DNA of 59,224 nt from an uncultured Bacilli bacterium (GCA_947629165.1 CANRCR010000005.1:1-59224), one strand, 5' to 3'. Positions 1 to 9,611 are shown, numbered from the stretch's first letter. A program made the numbers and translations. The notes: generated by a model not told the origin, from the letters alone.

Positions 1-1069
1 TCATAAAATGGGAACAAGAAGCGGTAACTAAATAGCCTCCTCGTGGAAGAATTTTCATCGCCCGGTAATTGATTTCTTTATAACCGCGATAGGCATTCGA
101 AACGGTATCTCTAGCTTTCGTAAATGCGGGAGGATCGAGAATGATTAAATCGTACGTGGTATCTTTCTTTTCCTCGAGGGTTTTTAATAAATCAAAAATG
201 TCTGCTTGACGTAGTTCGATAACGGAAGCACCGGGATTAGCATCAATATTCTTTTGAGCAACTTGTAAAGCCGTTTCAGAAATATCGACGGCACATACTT
301 TTTGAGCACCACCAAAAGCCGCATTTAAAGCAAAAGAAGCTGTATGAGTAAAACAATCGAGCACATTTTTTCCACGACTAATTTCCCGAACCGCTAAGCG
401 ATTATATTTTTGGTCTAAAAAGAAACCGGTTTTTTGACCGTTGGCAAAATCCACGTGATAAAGAATGCCATTTTCATTAATGATCGTTTCGGTCGGACCA
501 TTTTCTTTTCCTTCGAGTGGATACCATCCCGTATTTTCTTCCATCCCTTCAAGGGTTCGAATTTTAACATCGTTTCGTTCATATATCCCACGAATCGGGT
601 AACCATCTTTTTCTATGACTTGAACAAGTAACGGAAAAAGAATGTCTTTTCTTTTTTCAATTCCCAAAGATAAAGTTTGAACAACTAAAACATCATGAAA
701 TTTATCGACGGTAAGTCCTGGAAAGAAATCGGCCTCTCCAAAAATAATTCGCACCGCATCGAGATCATTCGGCATGACGGTTTTACGATATTGCCAAGCG
801 TATTCAATTCGTCTTTTCCAAAAAGCAGTATCAAAAGTGTCGTTGGCATTTCTTGAGATAAGTCGAATCCGAATTTTAGAATGACGATTGATAAAACCAG
901 TTCCTAAATATTTTCCTTTGGGACTGAATACATCGATTAAATCGCCATCTTCAAAATTTCCATGGAGTTCGGTAATCTCATCCGCATAAATCCAAGGATG
1001 CCCTTTACGAACACGCTTTTCTTGTTTTTCAGTAATAAAAGCTTGGGGATAATTTCTTACTGTTTTCAT
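1..1069 (-). CDS. Class I SAM-dependent rRNA methyltransferase, RlmI/YwbD-like (3' end runs off the window)
   Basis: Open minus-strand frame from ATG at 1069 to the window edge, absent from the ORF track because it has no stop in the window; translation MKTVRNYPQAFITEKQEKRVRKGHPWIYADEI...NVLDCFTHTASFALNAAFGGAQKVCAVDIS...LIILDPPAFTK shows a PUA-like N-terminus and SAM-MTase motifs. Confidence 0.88.
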   Translation of the reverse strand, partial: MKTVRNYPQAFITEKQEKRVRKGHPWIYADEITELHGNFEDGDLIDVFSPKGKYLGTGFINRHSKIRIRLISRNANDTFDTAFWKRRIEYAWQYRKTVMPNDLDAVRIIFGEADFFPGLTVDKFHDVLVVQTLSLGIEKRKDILFPLLVQVIEKDGYPIRGIYERNDVKIRTLEGMEENTGWYPLEGKENGPTETIINENGILYHVDFANGQKTGFFLDQKYNRLAVREISRGKNVLDCFTHTASFALNAAFGGAQKVCAVDISETALQVAQKNIDANPGASVIELRQADIFDLLKTLEEKKDTTYDLIILDPPAFTKARDTVSNAYRGYKEINYRAMKILPRGGYLVTASCSHFM

Positions 1070-1077
1070 AATAACAC

Positions 1078-2784
1078 CTACATGACACTAGGAAGTTCAA
1101 TAACGAGTAAATCGAGTAGGGTTTGAATAACTTCCGTAGTAAGATTTAATACATAGATATAATCATTTTTCTTCTGTTCGTCGGTTAACGATTGCAAGTG
1201 ATTATTTTGATAGAAATTGTTAGCGATAACCGAAAGATGATAGAGGTAATCGGCAATATAATGGGGTCTTCTTTCTTGTACCGCACTATCGATAGCATTG
1301 CCCATTTCTAATAATTTTAGCCGAAGATTTCGATCGTAAATATCGTAGATGGTATCACTTAAAGAAGTAGGAACTTCATCCGGCATCATTTTGTGAATTC
1401 GTAAATAGGTATAAAGAATATAAGGACCGGTCTTACCGACCACAGAGGCAAACTTTTCGATATCAAAAATATAGTTTTTATCGAGACTATTTTGAAGATC
1501 GGCAAACTTGATAATTGCATTGACAATCTTATTGATATCTTCTTCTTTCATATCTTTATTGGTTTCTTTTAAACTCAAGAATACTTTTTTTACTTCGGCA
1601 AATAAATCTTTTAATTTAACCGTTTCACCACTTCTTGTTTTAAAAGGTTTTCCATCGGGACCATTAATCGTTCCAAAGCCGATATGTTCGAGTTGGGTGT
1701 AGGGAAGGAAAGAAGCTTTGTCACTAGCTCTAAAAACTTGTTCGAAATGTAAACTTTGTCGTGCGTCGGCGACATAGAGAATATGATCGGGATGATGCCG
1801 TTGTACCCGTTCGTAAATACAAGCTAAATCGGTAGTAGAATAAAGGGAAGCACCATTACTTTTTTCGAGCATGAAAGGAGGTATTTCTAACGTATCACTT
1901 TCTTTTTGAACATCGATTACTAACGCTCCTTCGCTTTCTTTGACAATTCCTTGTTGAAGAAGTTTTTCTTTCATTTCTGGAATGACTGGGAAACATTCAC
2001 TTTCGCCGTACCAAAAATCAAAATCGACTCCGAGATAATCGTAAAGGGCTTTGACATCGATCATAGAAACTGCACAAATTTGTTTCCATAGTTTTTGATA
2101 GGTCTCATTTCCGTCCTGTAAATCTTTTGTAATTTGTTGACAAGTAGCAAGTAAAGTTTCGTCTTCTTTACACTTTTTACTCATCTCGGGATACACTTTA
2201 TCTAAATAGGCTAAATCGAAATGAATATCATCGACCGGTACCGTTTTAAAATCGCGTAAAATAGCATAGATAACTTCTCCGATCTGTAAGCCAAAGTCAC
2301 CTAAATGAGCATCGGCTAAAGTGTCGTGACCAGCAAACTTTAAGATTCGTTTTAAACTTTCTCCGATAATCGCAGGACGCAAGTGTCCAACGTGTAACGG
2401 TTTGGCAATATTGGCACCTCCATAATCCAAATAGAATAGTTCTTTTTTCTCGGGTGCTTTTAAATTAAAATGCTCATTTTCCATCATAGCCCTTACATAT
2501 TTACTAATAAATGGATTGCTTAAAGTTAAATTGATGAAACCGGGAGGAGCAAAAGTAACCTCCTTAAAATAATCCTTAAAATTTGGATTTTTTTGTAACA
2601 TCTCGACTACTTTGTTTCCGATTTCGATGGGACTTTGATGATAACTTTTTGCAAGTTTAAAAGCGTCGTCACATTGATAATCACACAAGTCTGGACGATT
2701 GGACAAGATAACTTTGGGGGTTAACTCGTAACCGGCCATGGCAAATCCTTGTTGTATAATTTTTTGTAATTCTTCTAAGTACAT
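1078..2784 (-). CDS. argS: Arginine--tRNA ligase
   Basis: 568 aa; class I aaRS HIGH-type motif 'AKPLHVGHLRPAIIGESL', DALR-type C-terminus; preceded by a T-box leader. Confidence 0.96.
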   Translation of the reverse strand: MYLEELQKIIQQGFAMAGYELTPKVILSNRPDLCDYQCDDAFKLAKSYHQSPIEIGNKVVEMLQKNPNFKDYFKEVTFAPPGFINLTLSNPFISKYVRAMMENEHFNLKAPEKKELFYLDYGGANIAKPLHVGHLRPAIIGESLKRILKFAGHDTLADAHLGDFGLQIGEVIYAILRDFKTVPVDDIHFDLAYLDKVYPEMSKKCKEDETLLATCQQITKDLQDGNETYQKLWKQICAVSMIDVKALYDYLGVDFDFWYGESECFPVIPEMKEKLLQQGIVKESEGALVIDVQKESDTLEIPPFMLEKSNGASLYSTTDLACIYERVQRHHPDHILYVADARQSLHFEQVFRASDKASFLPYTQLEHIGFGTINGPDGKPFKTRSGETVKLKDLFAEVKKVFLSLKETNKDMKEEDINKIVNAIIKFADLQNSLDKNYIFDIEKFASVVGKTGPYILYTYLRIHKMMPDEVPTSLSDTIYDIYDRNLRLKLLEMGNAIDSAVQERRPHYIADYLYHLSVIANNFYQNNHLQSLTDEQKKNDYIYVLNLTTEVIQTLLDLLVIELPSVM

Positions 2785-2794
2785 AATTTCCTCC

Positions 2795-3045
2795 TAAAAT
2801 AAAAAAGTGCCAAAACACTATAAGGGCGAAAAGTTCGCGGTACCACCTTACTTATAGCTTGAGCACTATATCTTTACTTTCTTTTAACGCAAGAAATACG
2901 GATTAGTTTTCTAATCGCTCGAAAGGATACGTTCTTAAAAAATCATTTATTCACTTTCCACCTTCGTGAACTCTCTATAAAACTATTTTTAATACTACTT
3001 CCCTTCGGAAATGCGCTTTTTCTTTTTCGCTTCTCATTATAATAT
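2795..3045 (-). promoter_or_regulatory. T-box leader upstream of argS (candidate specifier CGU, Arg)
   Basis: Reverse complement contains T-box core 'AAGGTGGTACCGCG', stem I elements 'AGAGAGTTCACGAAGGTGGAAAGTGAATA' and 'GAACGTATCCTTTCGAGCG' with CGT in specifier position; ends in hairpin plus T-run before argS. Confidence 0.9.
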
Positions 3046-3086
3046 AGTTTCCTTAGTTTGTCAAAAAATACACCTAAAAAAGAAGA

Positions 3087-3383
3087 CTATGCTTTCTTTT
3101 GATAAGCATAGCCTTTGCTTTCTTTTTCTTCTAAAATCGGTTTTAAACAATCGGATTCAACAAATAAAAGTCCTACATGAAGTTGAGATAAAATGTCGCC
3201 TTTATATTCTTGATTAAAAATGGTGCCACGATAAACTTTGCCAGTTTCGACATCGGTATATGTTTCATCATTATTTTTTTGAAGTAAAGCGTCTTTTTTT
3301 TCAAATTTAGTACGAACGGTTATGCCGCCATAATCACACGTTAAATGATCCACCTTTTTAATATCTCCTCGATATAATTCCAT
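3087..3383 (-). CDS. Hypothetical protein
   Basis: ORF; ATG at 3383 (MELYRGDIKK...) preceded by GGAGGAAAAG Shine-Dalgarno; the longer track start lacks an RBS. Confidence 0.6.
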   Translation of the reverse strand: MELYRGDIKKVDHLTCDYGGITVRTKFEKKDALLQKNNDETYTDVETGKVYRGTIFNQEYKGDILSQLHVGLLFVESDCLKPILEEKESKGYAYQKKA

Positions 3384-3476
3384 CTTGCTTTTCCTCCTTG
3401 GATAAACTCCATTATAGCACAAAATAGAAAATGTGTTAAAAAATTTTTTATTCCATATAATTTTATGAGGTGGAAC

Positions 3477-4103
3477 ATGGAAACATTCGTTGTCGATTTA
3501 ATGCGCTCTTGGGGTTACTTTGGAATGTTTTTAGGTATGGTACTAGAAGCGATTATCATTGTTATTCCTTCGGAATTAATCTTAGCTACCGGTGGAATCC
3601 TTGCTGCTAAAAAAATTTTTTCTTTTTGGGGAAGTTTTGCCATTGGTCTATTAGGAAGCGTCTTTTGTGCCATCTTACTTTATGCCATGGGTTATTTTGG
3701 AGGACGTCCCTTTATTGAAAAATATGGAAAATATTTTTTTATGAAGAAAGAAGATATGGAAAAAGCGGATCATTGGTTTTCCAAATATGGAATGTGGGCG
3801 GCCTTTATCGGTAGAAATTTTCCAATTATTCGCACGTTTATATCGATTCCCATCGGTTTTACGCGATTATCTTTTTGGAAATTTGTACTGTATACTACGT
3901 TAGGAAGTATTCCGTGGACGTTTGCTTTTGTTTATGTAGGATACGCTTTAGGAAACAACTGGGTTCTTCTAAAAAACTATACGGCAAAATTAAAAGTTCC
4001 GATTCGAATTCTTTTTATAATTTTATTACTGAGTTGGTTTTATCGAAAAATAAAAGCCTTTCTTGAAAAAAGAAAGACTAGAAGCGTATCGAATATAAAC
4101 TAG
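3477..4103 (+). CDS. DedA family (SNARE-associated) membrane protein
   Basis: Multi-TM protein; 'VLEAIIIVIPSELILATGG', 'FIGRNFPIIRTFISIPIGFTRLSFWKFVLYTTLGSIPWT' typical DedA; RBS GAGGTGG before ATG. Confidence 0.9.
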   Translation: METFVVDLMRSWGYFGMFLGMVLEAIIIVIPSELILATGGILAAKKIFSFWGSFAIGLLGSVFCAILLYAMGYFGGRPFIEKYGKYFFMKKEDMEKADHWFSKYGMWAAFIGRNFPIIRTFISIPIGFTRLSFWKFVLYTTLGSIPWTFAFVYVGYALGNNWVLLKNYTAKLKVPIRILFIILLLSWFYRKIKAFLEKRKTRSVSNIN

Positions 4104-5553
4104 GTCCTTGAAGACAATCCCCATCGATTGAAAAACGAGAACCGTGGCAAGGACAATCCCATGTCTTGGTAAAAGTGTTGAAAGTAAGACCACATTTTAA
4201 ATGCGGACAGATTGGATGAACGAGATGTCGTTTACCTGTAACATCGATATAAATACCACACTTTTTCCCATCTAATTTAGTGATTTGTACTTCGCCGAGA
4301 TAAAAGGAATAATAATTTTTGAAATGAGAGAGAGCATAAGTTTTGGTGCTGTGTACCGTGTCCATCATAAAGTTTTTAACAGATTCGAAAGTAATTCCCC
4401 GGTAGGGAAGAAAAAGGGTTCGATACGGATTTTCTTTTCCTAAGACGAGATCACCTAAAATTTTTCCAGCAAGTACTCCGTTTGTCATACCCCAAGTATT
4501 AAAACCGGTAGCAATAAATAGGTGAGAATCACTCTTTTTGAGTTGACCGATAAAGGGAAGATGATCGTTGGTCATAATATCGTGATTTTGCCAAACATAA
4601 TCGATTTCTTTATGATAAGAGCGAGCTTTTTCGATAACTTTTTGATAATTTTGCTGGTAATCGAGTTGGTCTCCTAAAGAGTGGGACCCTCCGACGTATA
4701 GAAAGTAGGAATCTTTATCTTGGTGAAAACGAAAAGAGGCGGTCGGATTGGTCGAAGTGATGGCATTTATATTTTGGATAGTATCGACTTTGGAAGCCGT
4801 TAAATAGCTTCGTTCGATATGACTTCGAAGCGGAAGAAAGAAAGGAATGGTAAAGAAAGGGTAATGAGTCGTTACAATCACTTGATTTGCTCGAATACTT
4901 CCTTGAGGAGTTTTTACAAGATACTTTTCCTTTTCTTTATCTAAAGTGAGTGCTTCCGTGTGTTCATAAAAAATAATTCCTTCCTTTTGACAAAGTTTTT
5001 TTAGAGCGAGTATATATTTGACCGGATGAAAAACATAAGTATCCTCCACTTCAATGGCATAAGAGACGTCTTCGATACCATTATTTTTTTTGATTTGATA
5101 GGGTACTGAATTTCTTTGTAAAAATTGAATCTCTTTTTGAAAAGTAGGAATCTCTTTTTCCTGATAAGTAAAAGTGATCGATTTGTTTTTTTGTAAATTA
5201 CAATGAATATGATATTTTTTGACATAATTTTGGACGAGATGAATGGCTTCTTTTTGACTTTGAAAATATAAATCGGCCGTTTCCGTTCCAAGGGAACTTT
5301 CTAATTGTTGATAGATGAGTTCTTGTAAATAGGTAAGTTTTCCAGTAGTTTGACTGCTTGCTCCAAAGCCAATTTGATCCCGGTCGATAAGGACGACTTT
5401 TCGTCCTTTATTTCGTAATTCAAACGCCGTCGATATTCCGGCAAGACCTCCCCCGATAATTAAAATGTCTGTTTCGATGTCTTGTGCTAACGAAGGAGTG
5501 ATGTGCGGATGGATGCCTTGAATCCATAATGATTCTTTTTTCATTTTATTCAC
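4078..5553 (-). CDS. FAD-dependent oxidoreductase (DAO) fused to C-terminal Rieske [2Fe-2S] domain (YhfW-like)
   Basis: N-terminal 'DILIIGGGLAGISTAFELRNKGRKVVLIDRDQIGFGAS' dinucleotide fold; C-terminal 'CPHLKCGLTF...WDCPCHGSRFSIDG' Rieske CxH...CxxH. Confidence 0.88.
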   Translation of the reverse strand: MNKMKKESLWIQGIHPHITPSLAQDIETDILIIGGGLAGISTAFELRNKGRKVVLIDRDQIGFGASSQTTGKLTYLQELIYQQLESSLGTETADLYFQSQKEAIHLVQNYVKKYHIHCNLQKNKSITFTYQEKEIPTFQKEIQFLQRNSVPYQIKKNNGIEDVSYAIEVEDTYVFHPVKYILALKKLCQKEGIIFYEHTEALTLDKEKEKYLVKTPQGSIRANQVIVTTHYPFFTIPFFLPLRSHIERSYLTASKVDTIQNINAITSTNPTASFRFHQDKDSYFLYVGGSHSLGDQLDYQQNYQKVIEKARSYHKEIDYVWQNHDIMTNDHLPFIGQLKKSDSHLFIATGFNTWGMTNGVLAGKILGDLVLGKENPYRTLFLPYRGITFESVKNFMMDTVHSTKTYALSHFKNYYSFYLGEVQITKLDGKKCGIYIDVTGKRHLVHPICPHLKCGLTFNTFTKTWDCPCHGSRFSIDGDCLQGPSLYSIRF

Positions 5554-5622
5554 CTATCTTAATTGTGATAAATTTTGTAAATTTTTATACCTTGATTTGC
5601 AAAGATATATTTTTGTGCTATA

Positions 5623-6198
5623 GTGAATATATTTAAAAAAAAGAAAGAAGCGATTATTTTGGAAAACAACCAAGCAGTAGCCGTTTTAAGCAGTGAAAAA
5701 GAAAGAAATGGTAAGTTAATTAAAAACTTGCAAGTAAATCAAAAAAGTATTGCCACCTTACGACAAGGAGCTACTTTGCTAGGGAAGGGATTTGCTTTAT
5801 CGACCATCGCTGGAATGATATTCATGAATCCGATCCTTTCGATTGGCAGTCTTAGTGCTTTGACCTTATCGTATGGCGCTTATCGTTATTACCAGAGTGA
5901 TTACGAAAGAACGCAAGAAGAGTTAAAAGCAAGACAAAAATGGGATCAATGCCTAATGACCAAACTCAAAGAAACGGATTCAAAGAATCCGTCGAGAGAG
6001 GCGGCACTTTCGAAAGAAGAAAGAATAGAATATTTATTTGATCTCTACACGACCAATATGCTTGATGATAACCTTTCGCAAGACGAGGTGACTTCGATTC
6101 ATCAAATTATCGATCAAACGAGCCTTTCGACGAAAGTAAAAGAACGTATGAAAAAATTAGTATATCGTTCTCGAAAAGTAACTGAAAAAAGTTATTAG
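5623..6198 (+). CDS. Hypothetical protein with a central hydrophobic hairpin
   Basis: Complete ORF; the GTG start sits next to a TATAGT -10-like box, so a downstream TTG (MENNQAVAVL...) may be the true start. Confidence 0.55.
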   Translation: MNIFKKKKEAIILENNQAVAVLSSEKERNGKLIKNLQVNQKSIATLRQGATLLGKGFALSTIAGMIFMNPILSIGSLSALTLSYGAYRYYQSDYERTQEELKARQKWDQCLMTKLKETDSKNPSREAALSKEERIEYLFDLYTTNMLDDNLSQDEVTSIHQIIDQTSLSTKVKERMKKLVYRSRKVTEKSY

Positions 6199-6323
6199 AA
6201 AATTACTTTTTTATGCAAAAAAGTGATATGTAATTTTACCATATCGCTTAATTTTTTGAATCACACAAAAGAAAAAAAGTATATAAAAGTATTAAATTGA
6301 AATAGTCAAAGAATAATATAGAA

Positions 6324-6361
6324 TTAAAACCCTTAACAGAAAAGTATGTTAAGGGTTTTAA
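6324..6361. terminator. Perfect 15-bp inverted repeat hairpin (terminator-like)
   Basis: TTAAAACCCTTAACA-gaaaagta-TGTTAAGGGTTTTAA. Confidence 0.55.
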
Positions 6362-6661
6362 ATTGAAAGTTCTAAAAAAGTACTTAATGATTAGGTAATT
6401 TAATTTTAAAATCTTTTAAATCTATATAATCACAATATTTGGATTGTATTTTAATATGAGTTTTACTATTTAACTAGGAACCAAAAATATTACTAAAAGT
6501 TATCCCATTATTTTCTTGTATTATATATTTAAAAAATTTGAAAAATATTCAATAATTTATGATATAATCAAATTAAATAGAATAGATGCATCATTGAATT
6601 ATAAATTATATGATAATTTTAAAAAGTAAGATAATATAGGGTTTAAAGGAGATTTATATTT

Positions 6662-8980
6662 ATGAATAAGCTTTTTGCAAAATTTAAAGAAAAGAAAATA
6701 GGAGTGCTACTAGGTGTAGGAATTTTTGTACTTGTAGCATTAAGTGTGGTTAATGTAACTCCTTTAGGTGACTCGATTAAAAAAATGTTTGATAGTGATA
6801 ATAATAAAATAGAAAGTATCACAATAGAATCGAATAGTTATTTGAAAGAAACAGGAAATACTACGGAAGATAATAAACTGCTATATGATGAAGTTAAAAG
6901 AATTGGTAGTGAATACAAAGAAGCGGGGACAACAATTCCTATATATTATCTTAATTCAAACAATAATAATGTTTTATTTGCTAATACTTGTTGGAAGATT
7001 GTACGAACAACGGAAACAGGGGGAGTTAAATTATTGTACAACGGATTACCTGCTGACGTTAATGGCAAGAAGGTTTGTAATAATTCAGGCGCAAGCCAAC
7101 AATTAGCTGAAAAAAGTGCATATAATCACAGTTATAATTCGCCAGCATATGTGGGATATATGTATAATACCGTTTATCCTGATAACAGTGAAAATCCTGC
7201 GCCCAATGCCATCTTTGGCAATGATGTTACCTATGATAATGGACAATATACTTTAACAGAAACTGGTAGAGCTAAAGATAATACACACCATTATACATGT
7301 AATGACGCATCTTCAAATTGTGCAATCGTTAGATATTACTATTATAATAATTATTATATTGAATTAACGGATGGAAAGAAAATAGAAGATGCTTTGAACG
7401 AAATGCTTTTTAATGAAGATGTGAATTCAAAAGATTCGGAAATAAAGAAAGTAGTAGATCGATGGTATGAAGCAAACATATTAGGAAAGTATGAAACCAT
7501 GTTAGAAGATACCGTTTTTTGTAATGATCGAAGTATTGAGGCAAAAGATGGTTGGGACAAAGATGGAAACCTTAGTGGATATTTATACTTCCATGTATCC
7601 GCTGATTATGACTTAACATGTAAAAATAAAACTGATCGCTTCACTGTAAGTGAAAGTATTGGTAATGGCAAACTTAAATATCCTGTCGGATTATTAACTG
7701 CTGGAGAAGCAAATATTTTAGGAAGCAACATGATAAAAACGGGAGAAAGCTATTGGCTTATGTCTCCTTATGACTTCAACAACTATAACGCTAGTGTTAA
7801 GAGCGTGTATTCCTCAGGTAATTTGGGTAACTTCGACGTGGTCAGTTCTTACGGCGTACGTCCCGTAGTTTCACTAATTCCAAATGCAAAATACAGTGAA
7901 GGGGATGGAACTGCGGACAGTCCATATGTAATAATAAAAAATACACCTAAAGGAAAAATTAAAATTCATAAAGTTGGAGAAATATTAAATTTAGATGATG
8001 GGAATTTTGATTACAATAATAAAGAAGCATTAAAGGAAATTGAATTTGAAATTTATGCAGATGAAGATATAAAATCAGCAGATGATGAAACTATTTATGA
8101 AAAAGATCATTTAGTTACTACGATAACTACAAATAGTGAAGGATATGCAATTACGGATGAAATTCCAGTAGGAAAATATAGAGTAGTGGAAGTAAAAACA
8201 AATGACAATTATGTTTTAGATTCAAAAGAATACAAAGTAGAGTTAGTAAATAATAGTACAGAAACGGAAATAGTATATAATCTTGAATTAACTAATAAAT
8301 TAAAAAAAGGGACCTTAGAATTCACAAAAACAAATATAGTAGATGGCACACCAATAGCAAATACAAAAATAGAAATATACAATGATAAAGATGAATTAGT
8401 ATATCGTGGTATAACAAACAATGAAGGCAAAATTACAATTGATAATTTAAGTATAGGCAAATACTATATTATTGAAAAAGAACCTCCAACGGGGTATGTA
8501 ATGACCGATGAAAAAGTATATTTTGAAATTAAAGAAGATGGCGAAGTCATAAAAAAAGAAATGAAAAATAAATCTATCACAGGAACATTAGAATTTACAA
8601 ATGTTGATTTTTATACTAACGATCCTATTCCTAATACGCTTATTGAAATATATTCCGTAGATGATGAAGAAAATCCTATCTTCTCTGGAAGAACAGATGA
8701 AAATGGAATGATTATTATCGATGAATTAGAATATGGAAAATACTTTATTATAGAAAAAGAAACAGTTTCATCGGATTATATGTTAAATACGGAAAGAATG
8801 TATTTTGAAATTAAAGAAGATGGCAAAATTGTTAAATGTACTATGGTTAATGAATTAGTACCTATTGAGATGCCAAACACAGGAATTGAAGATAACTATC
8901 TATTTGAAATTATTGGTGGATTACTAATTTTAATTGGATTAGGGGGAACTTTGTATGTTGTCAAAGAAAAGAGAATATAA
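6662..8980 (+). CDS. LPXTG-like (MPNTG) cell-wall-anchored surface protein with N-terminal '...GVRPVVSL' domain and CnaB/SpaA-like repeats
   Basis: N-terminal TM/signal; Cys-containing domain 'NVLFANTCWKIVRTTETGGVKLLYNG...SYWLMSPYDFNNYNASV...YGVRPVVSLIP'; three CnaB-like repeats ('GKYRVVEVK','GKYYIIEKEPPTGY','GKYFIIEKE'); 'EMPNTG' + TM + basic tail. Confidence 0.88.
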   Translation: MNKLFAKFKEKKIGVLLGVGIFVLVALSVVNVTPLGDSIKKMFDSDNNKIESITIESNSYLKETGNTTEDNKLLYDEVKRIGSEYKEAGTTIPIYYLNSNNNNVLFANTCWKIVRTTETGGVKLLYNGLPADVNGKKVCNNSGASQQLAEKSAYNHSYNSPAYVGYMYNTVYPDNSENPAPNAIFGNDVTYDNGQYTLTETGRAKDNTHHYTCNDASSNCAIVRYYYYNNYYIELTDGKKIEDALNEMLFNEDVNSKDSEIKKVVDRWYEANILGKYETMLEDTVFCNDRSIEAKDGWDKDGNLSGYLYFHVSADYDLTCKNKTDRFTVSESIGNGKLKYPVGLLTAGEANILGSNMIKTGESYWLMSPYDFNNYNASVKSVYSSGNLGNFDVVSSYGVRPVVSLIPNAKYSEGDGTADSPYVIIKNTPKGKIKIHKVGEILNLDDGNFDYNNKEALKEIEFEIYADEDIKSADDETIYEKDHLVTTITTNSEGYAITDEIPVGKYRVVEVKTNDNYVLDSKEYKVELVNNSTETEIVYNLELTNKLKKGTLEFTKTNIVDGTPIANTKIEIYNDKDELVYRGITNNEGKITIDNLSIGKYYIIEKEPPTGYVMTDEKVYFEIKEDGEVIKKEMKNKSITGTLEFTNVDFYTNDPIPNTLIEIYSVDDEENPIFSGRTDENGMIIIDELEYGKYFIIEKETVSSDYMLNTERMYFEIKEDGKIVKCTMVNELVPIEMPNTGIEDNYLFEIIGGLLILIGLGGTLYVVKEKRI
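7772..7864 (+). other. Candidate variable region (DGR-VR-like) inside surface protein
   Basis: 14 of 31 codons end in C (GAC TTC AAC AAC .. AAC .. AGC .. TCC .. AAC TTC GAC .. GTC .. TAC GGC .. CCC) while flanking codons almost never do; lies immediately before 'GVRPVVSL'. Confidence 0.35.
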
Positions 8981-9611
8981 GACAAATAAGAGTTCTAAAA
9001 AGAGTCAATTAGCAATAATTGGCTCTTTAATTCTTATTATAAGTGGTATAAGTTTAATTGCTGGCAAATATCTATATAATTATTATTTAGAAAGAGAAGA
9101 AGATTTTAAAATTGAGCAATTTTATGAAGAACAAAAAGAAATAGATACGGATGTACCTGAAGATACTACTGAACAAAATGAAGAAACGAAAACGAAACTG
9201 AAAGTAGAATATGTTGCGGTTATTAAAATACCAAAAATAGGTGTTGAAAAAGGGTTGTGTGAAAAGGATGCCGCTTGTAATGATGTAAATAAAAATATCG
9301 AAATTTTAAATGATGCTACTTATCCAGATGTAGTAAATGGCAATTTTATATTAGCAGGACATGCGGGTAGTGGAAGAACTGCCTATTTTAAAAAGGTAGA
9401 TGAATTGCAAATTGATGATGAAATTTTTGTTGTTTATAATGGATTTCAATATAAATATAAAATAGTTAATATTTATGATGTTGAAAAAACAGGAACTGCG
9501 AGCATTGTTAGAAACAAAGAAAAAACTACTTTAACACTGATTACTTGTAGACATAATACCAATAAACAAATTATTGTTGTAAGTGAATTGGTTGAAACGA
9601 CTAAGTATTAA
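8955..9611 (+). CDS. Sortase family protein
   Basis: TM N-terminus; 'GNFILAGHAGSGRTAYFKKVDELQIDDEIFV' catalytic His and 'TTLTLITCRHNTNKQIIVVSEL' catalytic Cys; overlaps the surface protein gene. Confidence 0.9.
   Translation: MLSKKREYKTNKSSKKSQLAIIGSLILIISGISLIAGKYLYNYYLEREEDFKIEQFYEEQKEIDTDVPEDTTEQNEETKTKLKVEYVAVIKIPKIGVEKGLCEKDAACNDVNKNIEILNDATYPDVVNGNFILAGHAGSGRTAYFKKVDELQIDDEIFVVYNGFQYKYKIVNIYDVEKTGTASIVRNKEKTTLTLITCRHNTNKQIIVVSELVETTKY

Noticed and set aside
415-631. Small ORFs at 415..606 (-) and 434..631 (+)
   Set aside because: Both lie inside the long minus-strand RlmI-like frame that is open to the window edge.
6200-6660. AT-rich intergenic region considered as a mobile element end or replication-related site
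   Set aside because: No transposase, target-site duplication or DnaA-box cluster recognised; only a hairpin and a TATAAT-like box are visible.
6885-7106. Alternative-frame ORF inside the surface protein
   Set aside because: Out of frame with the well-supported 772-aa protein and no independent start signal.
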